Positions 1-5,479 of a stretch of 7,136 bases of DNA are shown in pieces. Each line of letters starts with the position of its first letter. The first letter of the stretch is position 1. Source of the stretch: Treponema sp. Its GTDB lineage: Bacteria; Spirochaetota; Spirochaetia; Treponematales; Treponemataceae. A model generated the notes under the pieces. The model saw nothing but the letters and a program-made list of their open reading frames with translations. It searched no databases and was not told the origin of the DNA. The DNA is taken from NCBI GenBank assembly GCA_017453705.1, contig JAFTEK010000256.1, forward strand, positions 1-7,136, in the 5' to 3' direction. The position numbers and the translations under genes were made by a program.

Positions 1-1095
1 ATAGAGAATTCCTGAGACGGGAACACCAAAATCACAGAAGACCTCCCACTCAAGATTTCCATCCTGGTTGAAATCCAAAGCTATGTGCTGAGGCCTCCCC
101 CTATAGTAGGAGACAGTCAAATCATCTATGCCATCTCCACTCGTATCACAAGTAAGCTCACCGCAAAAGGCCGTGAAATATTCCTTGGCCTCGGCTTTCA
201 CAGCTTCGTCATCCAGCATCATGACAAAGGCACGCATATAGTCCACGTTAAGGCTGTCATCGGCAAAGGACGCAATATACTCAAATGCTTCCTTCTGACC
301 AATAAGCCCCTCCTCAAGGGCGATTCCAGCATATAAAGGATGAACCAACCCACGGGCATTGAAGGACTGCAAGAGCTTCTTGCGCTCATCCCCCTTAGTG
401 AAGGCAGCCGCCATTATCTCAAGCTCCGCATCCTCTTCCTTGGTGCCCTCATCGTATAGCTTTATCTGGCTTACGAATGACGCTGCCAAACGATTTACAG
501 TGGCATCCTCGCTGGAAGGATCCTCATAGCTGAAGAAGAGCTGAGGAAAGCGTGTGTCATCGGGGAAAATTCTCCTTGCATTGGAGATTTTGTTTCGGGC
601 GGCAGCGTATGACTCCGGGGTTCCCATGCGGTAATAGGCCTTTGCCCTGATGTACTCGGCGGACGATGAGAATACCGGGGGATTGGAGTCCAGCACGGAG
701 AAAACCTCAGAGCTCCGCCCTGTGTCAGAAAGGAGGTCAGCATAAAGGATACGGGAGTTGTCCCTGTTATAGTTGACCCAGTTGCTTACCGCCAGAGCCT
801 TCTCCACCAATGGCAGGACCTGGGCCTTGCTGCCACCGGACTTTTGGACAGACACGGCATAGATGTACCAGAGGTCCGAGACGCTATCATCATAGCTCAA
901 GCCCATCTGTGCCTGGGAAGAAGCCGCGCTCCATGCCGACTGGGAGGCATAGTTGCTGGCGGCCTCCAGGCAGCGCAGTGCCGTCCGCCTGTTGGCAAGG
1001 GAAACTGCGGAGGAATTTCCAGATCCTTCCTTGGCTAGCAGGGGCGAAATGGCAGCTACAAAACAAAAACAAAGGGCAAAGACTCTCATCCTCAT
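1..1095 (-). CDS. Exported helical-repeat (TPR-like) protein of unknown function, 3' end beyond the window
   Basis: This is an uninterrupted reading frame of 365 codons that runs off the left edge with no stop. ATG at 1095 is chosen because TAAGGA (1108-1103) sits 7 bases upstream; a second ATG two codons later is less well spaced. Residues 1-21 look like a signal peptide: MRMR, a hydrophobic stretch (VFALCFCFVAAISPLL), then A before KEGSG. There is no convincing lipobox, so export to the periplasm or outer surface is inferred. Residues about 30-300 are mostly amphipathic helices rich in Ala, Leu, Tyr and Ser, in the style of tetratricopeptide or Sel1-like repeats (for example AEYIRAKAYYRMGTPESYAA), but no repeat matches a strict consensus. 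Two aspartate-rich loops near the end, 317-325 (DTSGDGIDD) and 341-349 (DFNQDGNLE), resemble calcium-binding loops. I do not recognise the gene. It follows tilS but has its own promoter and leader, so it is probably a separate unit. Confidence 0.8.
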   Translation of the reverse strand, partial: MRMRVFALCFCFVAAISPLLAKEGSGNSSAVSLANRRTALRCLEAASNYASQSAWSAASSQAQMGLSYDDSVSDLWYIYAVSVQKSGGSKAQVLPLVEKALAVSNWVNYNRDNSRILYADLLSDTGRSSEVFSVLDSNPPVFSSSAEYIRAKAYYRMGTPESYAAARNKISNARRIFPDDTRFPQLFFSYEDPSSEDATVNRLAASFVSQIKLYDEGTKEEDAELEIMAAAFTKGDERKKLLQSFNARGLVHPLYAGIALEEGLIGQKEAFEYIASFADDSLNVDYMRAFVMMLDDEAVKAEAKEYFTAFCGELTCDTSGDGIDDLTVSYYRGRPQHIALDFNQDGNLEWEVFCDFGVPVSGILY

Positions 1096-1109
1096 ACAAG
1101 TATCCTTAC

Positions 1110-1223
1110 AGAATGTTCACAGAATTTCGTTCAGTTTCAAAGAGTCCACGGAAATTGTGTTGCTTGCAGCGCTATATTGCAATCAACACGCTGCCTAGAC
1201 TTTTGAAACTGCCTCTACATTCT
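1110..1223 (-). promoter_or_regulatory. Structured 5' leader: three nested inverted repeats
   Basis: Between the -10 box and the ribosome binding site of the left-edge gene lie three nested complementary pairs. The innermost is 1157-1168 with 1178-1189: GTGTTG/CAACAC and TTGCA/TGCAA, 11 pairs with one mismatch and a 9-base loop. The middle pair is 1132-1146 with 1198-1211: CAGTTTCAAA/TTTGAAACTG plus AGTC/GACT, 14 pairs with one bulged base. The outermost is 1110-1116 with 1217-1223: AGAATGT/ACATTCT, 7 pairs. The outer arm ends one base before TAAGGA, so folding could influence ribosome access. No run of T follows on either strand, which argues against a terminator. A DNA operator or a remnant of an inverted-repeat element are alternatives. 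The pairing is seen directly; the function is inferred. Confidence 0.6.
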
Positions 1224-1245
1224 AATTAACAAATTTACAAGCACT

Positions 1246-1274
1246 ATTATACAATACTTTTTAATATTTTACCA
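1246..1274 (-). promoter_or_regulatory. Sigma-70-type promoter of the left-edge gene
   Basis: A perfect TATAAT occupies 1251-1246 on the minus strand, ten bases past the tilS stop codon. At 17 bases spacing the -35 position reads TGGTAA (1274-1269), only 3 of 6 matching TTGACA and lying inside the last tilS codons. There is no extended -10 TGn. Transcription would begin near 1239, giving a leader of about 145 bases. The -10 is convincing. The weak -35 suggests low basal activity or help from an activator, which is inference. Confidence 0.55.
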
Positions 1275-2655
1275 CCCAATTCTTAAAAGCAAAAGGACTG
1301 CCCCAAATGGCAACAATATCCTGTTCCGGCTTATCCAAACGCTGCAAAAGAGGGATGGCATCCTTTTTATCCGCGCACTTCCATCCGTCCATGATTGAGG
1401 CGACAGAACGCATAACTCCATCTCCGGCCAACAGCCTGTCCCCCGGCTCCCGGCTGCGTATCAAGAAAGGAAAGCGCAAGCAAGGCACAACAAGCCTGTC
1501 CGTCCCTGCAACAAGGGCAATACCGGATGTCAAAGAGGGAGAACTAGTTACAAAAACAGAAAGCCCGCCCACATCATAATGGCCATCTTCACTGACAAAC
1601 ACGCAAAAGCCTTTCTCGCAGGCCGTAGCATCCTCCCATTTTATGCACAGAATGTCTTTCTGCCGTAAAAAAACTATCCCCCGGCACGAGTCCCTCAACG
1701 AATCAGAAATATCAATCCCAGTCCTGTCAGCAATGCGTGACAAGAATGAATACGGAATACGGCCAGGAGAGCTTTTTCCGTCAACATGATCAAGTGATTC
1801 CACCGCAGCAAAAAGAAGTCGGATTCGGACGGCCCTACATTCCATTTGAAAACTGGGTATGTCCATAGTTACAGCTGCATTATCCTTACAAAATGAGCAT
1901 CTATGCCTGGCTGCCTCCAGCTCCCGCCCAAAGAACTCCCCGTCATCCCTCATCTTCTCTGACATCGAAAGAAGAGCCGTATCCCAGCCTGTAAAGTGCT
2001 CGTCGAGACATGGAAGCAAGATGTTTCTTACCCTGTTACGGAAAAAACTGTTATCAGCATTGCTGCTGTCAGTCCTGTGGGATATTCCCTGCACTTCCAG
2101 ATAACGCTCTATCTCAGGCCTGCTTATGGACAACAGGGGCCTTATGTAATGCCCCCGCCTCTCACGTATTCCAGAAAGGGACTCCACATCCCCTCCTGAC
2201 AAAAAACGCATAAAAATGGTCTCAAGCTGGTCATTCCTGTTGTGAGCCAGGGCAACAAAATCAACGCCTTCGTCTTTGACCAATCGCTCAAAACAGGCAT
2301 AGCGGGCATTTCTTGCAGACTCCTCAAGGCTTAAGCCCTCCTGACTGGCAGTATCGACTATCTGCCCCCTGGGAATGTCATAGCGGACGCATGGAATGCC
2401 TATAGAAGCACAATATGACTCAACAAAATCCGCATCCCCCGCGCTCTCAGATTCCTCCCGGATATTATGATTGACAGTCACAGCAATCAAACGCCCAGGG
2501 ACAAGGAGACGGGACAATGATGTCAGCAGGCAAATAGAATCACAGCCCCCGCTTACAGCGACAGCAATCAGAGGAGAAGAGGCTGTATCCACACCACAGG
2601 AGACAAGCGCCTTGGCAACACGGGAATCAAAAGAAGCGATAAAATCAGGATGCAT
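1261..2655 (-). CDS. tilS: tRNA(Ile)-lysidine synthetase TilS
   Basis: TilS uses ATP and lysine to convert cytidine 34 of the CAU-anticodon isoleucine tRNA to lysidine, so that it reads AUA codons instead of AUG. The 464-residue product has the N-terminal PP-loop ATPase motif SGGCDS at 35-40, VNHNIREES at 61-69, the LEESARNARY segment at 110-119, AHNRNDQLET at 137-146 in place of the usual AHHxDDQAET, and the substrate-binding stretch RNRVRNILLPCL at 206-217. The extra C-terminal region gives a length similar to full-length TilS of about 430-460 residues. ATG 2655 is the first possible start after an in-frame TAG at 2697, and it places the PP-loop at a normal distance. It has no Shine-Dalgarno sequence: the seven bases before it are the T run of an intrinsic terminator. 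It lies 52 bases after the L25 gene, so expression probably depends on read-through from there. Confidence 0.92.
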   Translation of the reverse strand: MHPDFIASFDSRVAKALVSCGVDTASSPLIAVAVSGGCDSICLLTSLSRLLVPGRLIAVTVNHNIREESESAGDADFVESYCASIGIPCVRYDIPRGQIVDTASQEGLSLEESARNARYACFERLVKDEGVDFVALAHNRNDQLETIFMRFLSGGDVESLSGIRERRGHYIRPLLSISRPEIERYLEVQGISHRTDSSNADNSFFRNRVRNILLPCLDEHFTGWDTALLSMSEKMRDDGEFFGRELEAARHRCSFCKDNAAVTMDIPSFQMECRAVRIRLLFAAVESLDHVDGKSSPGRIPYSFLSRIADRTGIDISDSLRDSCRGIVFLRQKDILCIKWEDATACEKGFCVFVSEDGHYDVGGLSVFVTSSPSLTSGIALVAGTDRLVVPCLRFPFLIRSREPGDRLLAGDGVMRSVASIMDGWKCADKKDAIPLLQRLDKPEQDIVAIWGSPFAFKNWVVKY

Positions 2656-2679
2656 AAAAAAAGCCGGCGCAGTGCCGGC
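2656..2679 (-). terminator. Intrinsic terminator between the L25 gene and tilS
   Basis: On the minus strand GCCGGC (2679-2674), loop ACTGC, and GCCGGC (2668-2663) form a 6-pair all-GC stem followed at once by seven T residues (2662-2656). The next base is the A of the tilS start codon. It should end most transcripts from the L25 gene. Its position directly on the tilS ATG is unusual and suggests that tilS receives only read-through transcription. Confidence 0.8.
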
Positions 2680-2694
2680 ATCAAAAGCTGCGCC
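2666..2694 (-). promoter_or_regulatory. Competing hairpin overlapping the terminator (possible antiterminator)
   Basis: On the minus strand GGCGCAG (2694-2688) is perfectly complementary to CTGCGCC (2672-2666), with a 15-base loop. The second arm takes up the terminator loop and half of the terminator's 3' arm, so the two hairpins cannot form together. This is the geometry of an attenuator. The complementarity is seen; the switching role and any ligand (L25 itself, a stalled ribosome, an RNA-binding protein) are inferred. The alternative is chance pairing in GC-rich sequence. Confidence 0.4.
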
Positions 2695-2707
2695 CTAGGA
2701 CGACGAG

Positions 2708-3262
2708 CTACTTGCGTGGCGGTGCAATCGTCACAACAAGGTCATTCGGGTTGGAGAGAATGGTCAGCTTATCGCTCAAACCAAGATCCTTTATTGTATA
2801 CTTCTGTCCAATCTCAACCTTGGAGATGTCAGCGACTATGGACTGAGGCATGTCAGCAGGCAGTGCCTTGATCTTGACATCGGGAACGTGCTTGACAAGG
2901 AATCCGCCCTTGAGAACGCCTGCGGGAGTACCAGTATAATGAATCTTAAGACGGGCAACTATAGGCTTCTGGCCGCTTACGATATGGAAGTCAGCATGAA
3001 GGTTCTTGTCAGTTATGATATCGTACTCCGTATCCTGAATATATGCCTGATGCTCCTGCCCCTCGATAACAAGCTTAATGAGCGTCGTCTTGGTGATGGA
3101 ACGCCATGCCTTGGAGAACTCGGAAGCATCAATGTCGAGCATGGTTGACTCGCCCTTCTCGTTGTAGGCAACAGCAGGAAGACGGCCTGTCGCACGAAGA
3201 GCCTTGGCAGCCTTCTTTCCCGTCTCCTTGCGGATTTTAGCGTTGATTACAAATTGTTCCAT
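2708..3262 (-). CDS. rplY: 50S ribosomal protein L25, Ctc/TL5 long form
   Basis: This 184-residue protein binds 5S rRNA in the central protuberance of the large ribosomal subunit; long forms are known as Ctc (a general stress protein in Bacillus) or TL5. The N-terminal L25 domain, about residues 1-95, contains the GRLPAVAYN segment (26-34) and the conserved HADFH (89-93). The C-terminal TL5 beta domain, about 96-184, includes GTPAGVLKGG (111-120) and the typical ALPADMPQSIVADIS stretch. The short L25 of E. coli (94 residues) lacks this second domain. ATG 3262 is supported by TAAGGAG at 3280-3274, 11 bases upstream. The gene lies 44 bases after tRNA-Gln, with no clear promoter between them, and is followed by a terminator or attenuator and tilS. 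Confidence 0.95.
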   Translation of the reverse strand: MEQFVINAKIRKETGKKAAKALRATGRLPAVAYNEKGESTMLDIDASEFSKAWRSITKTTLIKLVIEGQEHQAYIQDTEYDIITDKNLHADFHIVSGQKPIVARLKIHYTGTPAGVLKGGFLVKHVPDVKIKALPADMPQSIVADISKVEIGQKYTIKDLGLSDKLTILSNPNDLVVTIAPPRK

Positions 3263-3306
3263 AAGTATAAAAACTCCTTAAATTTCCCTCTACAGGTTTT
3301 TAAAAG

Positions 3307-3379
3307 CTGGGACGGCAGGATTCGAACCTGCGGAATGACGGCACCAAAAGCCGTTGTCTTACCACTTGACGACGTCCCA
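3307..3379 (-). tRNA. tRNA-Gln (anticodon TTG)
   Basis: Read on the minus strand, the 73 bases fold into a full cloverleaf: acceptor stem TGGGACG/CGTCCCA, D stem GTC/GAC with loop AAGTGGTAA, anticodon stem ACGGC/GCCGT with loop TTTTGGT (TTG at 34-36), a 6-base variable loop CATTCC, T stem GCAGG/CCTGC with loop TTCGAAT, and discriminator G. The U1-A72 end pair and G73 match known glutamine tRNAs. CCA is not encoded (the next bases are CTTTT), so it must be added after transcription. The 5' end is nine bases after the ispE stop, which implies that it is cut from an ispE-containing transcript or uses a promoter inside ispE. Confidence 0.97.
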
Positions 3380-3388
3380 AAAAAATAT

Positions 3389-4207
3389 CTAACAGGCGAA
3401 AACACCGAACACCGTTGAGCCTGAGCCTGACATATCGGCAAAGGCCGCCCCGGATTCCTTCATCTCATCGATGACCCGGCTTATCTTCCCATGCCTCCTG
3501 GCGACAGGAACCGTGAAATCATTGACAAAGCTCCATTCACGTATATCCTTCTCCCACTCGGCCTTCCATGCATCCCTGCCAGAAAAGGAATTATGCCCAA
3601 GCTCCCCACGGTCAGCAGCTTCATCAAGCCAACAATATGCTTCCCTAGTAGAAACCTGAATTCCCGGCAAAGCAAGGCTGACTTCAAAATCCCCCCTGGC
3701 AGGAAGCCTCTCAACCAGCTCCCCCCTGCCTGACACATAAGCGGCATAGGGTTTTCCCTCTCCAGCCTCCAGAAGCGCATGCATAAAAAAAGGCACATCG
3801 CTCCCTACAGAAAGAGCAAGGGCATACAGTTGCGAAGGCAACAGCCGCGTGTTGAACAGCCTGTCAACGGATTGAATAAAAGATGCAGCATCACTGGATC
3901 CGCCCCCCAATCCACCGCCAGAAGGAATTCTTTTGTCCACAGTCACGCGGACGCTGGATTTTATTCCGGTCAGCACGCAGAAAGCTTTGTATGCAGCAGT
4001 GAATGTATTTTCCTTTGGTAATTCCATGGAAGGACAGTCAACCAAGCACTCACCCTCCCCGTCAAAAAAGCCAAGGGAAAGCGAATCATGGAGGGAAACA
4101 GTTGTAAATATTCCCTCTATATCATGGTAGCCGTCAGCCCTTCTTGGAAAGACACTCAGACCAACGTTTATCTTCGCTGGAGCATGAGCAACAACACTGT
4201 CAGCCAT
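3389..4207 (-). CDS. ispE: 4-diphosphocytidyl-2-C-methyl-D-erythritol kinase IspE
   Basis: IspE phosphorylates the 2-hydroxyl of CDP-methylerythritol with ATP in the cytoplasm. This is the fourth step of the MEP pathway to isopentenyl and dimethylallyl diphosphate. The 272-residue product, slightly shorter than the 283 of E. coli, shows the GHMP-kinase layout: PAKIN at 10-14 with the catalytic-type Lys12, RRADGYHDI at 22-30, the ATP-binding glycine-rich loop PSGGGLGGGSSDAAS at 95-109, GSDVPFF at 135-141 with catalytic Asp137, and the C-terminal MSGSGSTVF at 259-267. ATG 4207 is the only start that keeps PAKIN at its usual distance. No Shine-Dalgarno sequence precedes it; instead a promoter-like sequence ends nine bases upstream. 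The gene follows dnaJ by 43 bases and ends nine bases before tRNA-Gln. Confidence 0.96.
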   Translation of the reverse strand: MADSVVAHAPAKINVGLSVFPRRADGYHDIEGIFTTVSLHDSLSLGFFDGEGECLVDCPSMELPKENTFTAAYKAFCVLTGIKSSVRVTVDKRIPSGGGLGGGSSDAASFIQSVDRLFNTRLLPSQLYALALSVGSDVPFFMHALLEAGEGKPYAAYVSGRGELVERLPARGDFEVSLALPGIQVSTREAYCWLDEAADRGELGHNSFSGRDAWKAEWEKDIREWSFVNDFTVPVARRHGKISRVIDEMKESGAAFADMSGSGSTVFGVFAC

Positions 4208-4216
4208 ACGTCAGAG

Positions 4217-4246
4217 AATATAGCACAAAAGAAGGATTACAGTCAA
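4217..4246 (-). promoter_or_regulatory. Sigma-70-type promoter of ispE, predicting a leaderless mRNA
   Basis: On the minus strand TTGACT (4246-4241) and TATATT (4222-4217) are separated by 18 bases, matching 5 of 6 at each consensus box. Only nine bases (CTCTGACGT) lie between the -10 box and the ispE ATG, so initiation 5-9 bases after the box would give a 5' leader of 0 to about 4 bases. The missing Shine-Dalgarno sequence before ispE fits this reading. Confidence 0.6.
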
Positions 4247-4250
4247 GGGC

Positions 4251-5390
4251 TCAACGTCCTAAGCTGGACAGCTCAATCAAGTTAGGGCTATTTGTCGCCC
4301 CCTCAATCCTGGCATACTCCTCCATGAGCCTACGCTGCTCGGAATTGATATGACCAGGGAACTGTACCATCACTTTGACATAAAGATCACCTTTACGACC
4401 TGTATTAGAAATCGGAACTCCCTCGCTCTTTATGCGGAGCATCTTGCCATGAGATGTCCCAGATGGAATTTTCAGCGTTATGCGACGGTTATCCAGAGTA
4501 GGGACATTGACATCCGCACCAAGAACAGCCTGCGAAAGGCTTATCGGAACCGCACAGTAAAGGTCACTTCCATCCCTCTCAAAGCAGCGGTCAGAACGGA
4601 CATGGACAACGATTATCAAGTCTCCGGGCCTGCCGCCATTTGTTCCCGCATCCCCCTGCTTGGGTATGGTAATCCTCTTGCCGTCATCGATTCCCGGAGG
4701 AATTGTGATTGTCACAATGGAATCCTTCTCTTCCGTTCCACTGCCCCGACAGAATTTACAGGGTTTATCTATGACAGTCCCCTTTCCACCACAAGTCGGA
4801 CAAGTCTGCTGCACCTGAAAGAATCCAGAACTCCGCCTGACCTGTCCTACGCCACCACAAGTTGAACAAGTCTTGGAACTAGAGCCAGGCTCCCCACCAG
4901 ACCCCTTGCAGTGGGAACACGCAACCCTATGGGAAAAACGAATATCCTTCTTCGTACCAAAAACAGCGTCCCTGAAGTCAAGCTCCAGGTCATAGCGCAA
5001 GCTCTGGCCGTCGTTGTTGTTGCGGGAGCGCGACGAGCCGAAGCCGCCGAAACCACCACCCCCGAACAGATTCTCAAAAATATCCCCGAAAGCCCCAGAA
5101 CCAAATATATCTTGGAAATCGTGGAAGGCATGGCTGTAGCCTTGGCCACCACCGCCCATGCCCTCCAAGCCGGCAAAGCCATACTGGTCATAAATCGGCC
5201 TTTTCTGGTCGTCGCTCAAAACCTCATAGGCCTCAGTAGCCTCCTTGAACTTTTCCTCAGCTTCTTTATTGCCGGGATTACGATCAGGGTGGTACTTTAT
5301 GGCGAGCTTCCTATACGCCTTTTTTATAGCCTCTTTATCCGCGCCCTTGTCCAAACCAAGGACTTCATAATAGTCACGCTTGTCAGCCAT
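4251..5390 (-). CDS. dnaJ: Chaperone protein DnaJ (Hsp40)
   Basis: DnaJ delivers unfolded proteins to DnaK and stimulates its ATPase. The 379-residue product has the full class A layout: J domain at 1-70 with the essential HPD at 34-36; a Gly/Phe-rich linker at about 75-120; four zinc-binding CxxCxGxG repeats starting at Cys158, Cys175, Cys197 and Cys211; then the C-terminal substrate-binding and dimerisation region. ATG 5390 gives the normal family start [12 protein letters not shown], with AAGGA (5405-5401) 10 bases upstream; an in-frame TTG two codons earlier is closer to that site but less likely. The gene follows dnaK by 89 bases, across a hairpin, which suggests one stress-controlled transcript. 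The promoter of that unit lies outside the window. Confidence 0.97.
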   Translation of the reverse strand: MADKRDYYEVLGLDKGADKEAIKKAYRKLAIKYHPDRNPGNKEAEEKFKEATEAYEVLSDDQKRPIYDQYGFAGLEGMGGGGQGYSHAFHDFQDIFGSGAFGDIFENLFGGGGFGGFGSSRSRNNNDGQSLRYDLELDFRDAVFGTKKDIRFSHRVACSHCKGSGGEPGSSSKTCSTCGGVGQVRRSSGFFQVQQTCPTCGGKGTVIDKPCKFCRGSGTEEKDSIVTITIPPGIDDGKRITIPKQGDAGTNGGRPGDLIIVVHVRSDRCFERDGSDLYCAVPISLSQAVLGADVNVPTLDNRRITLKIPSGTSHGKMLRIKSEGVPISNTGRKGDLYVKVMVQFPGHINSEQRRLMEEYARIEGATNSPNLIELSSLGR

Positions 5391-5415
5391 TTCCAATCAT
5401 TCCTTAATATACAAG

Positions 5416-5462
5416 TTCCCCGCAGGGCACAGCCAGCTGGAGCGGCCGTATCCGGCGGGGAA
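5416..5462 (-). promoter_or_regulatory. GC-rich hairpin in the dnaK-dnaJ gap
   Basis: TTCCCCGC (5462-5455 on the minus strand) pairs perfectly with GCGGGGAA (5423-5416). A smaller inner stem, GCCGC/GCGGC with one bulge and a four-base loop, lies within 5432-5446. No T run follows, so it is not an intrinsic terminator. Such a structure may protect the 3' end of processed dnaK mRNA or damp read-through to dnaJ; this role is inferred. Confidence 0.5.
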
Positions 5463-5479
5463 ATCCTTTACACCATCAC

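Noticed and set aside
890..1099. A TTG-initiated minus-strand frame of 69 codons
   Set aside because: It overlaps the 5' end of the exported-protein gene in another frame; the ATG at 1095 gives a signal peptide and a frame open for 365 codons.
1132..1211. The inverted repeats after tilS as its intrinsic terminator
   Set aside because: No T run follows the stems on either strand, and the repeats lie downstream of a perfect -10 box, so they belong to the next gene's leader.
810..1229. A 139-codon plus-strand frame over the start of the left-edge gene
   Set aside because: It is a shadow of the minus-strand gene, which has a signal peptide, a ribosome binding site and a promoter; the frame's composition (many Arg, Pro, His, Cys) is typical of a false frame.
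3379..3388. The T run after the ispE stop as a terminator
   Set aside because: No stable GC stem precedes it, and the tRNA begins inside the run.
5391..5396. An upstream in-frame TTG start for dnaJ
   Set aside because: ATG 5390 gives the normal [12 protein letters not shown] family start with acceptable spacing to AAGGA; TTG would add two unneeded residues.
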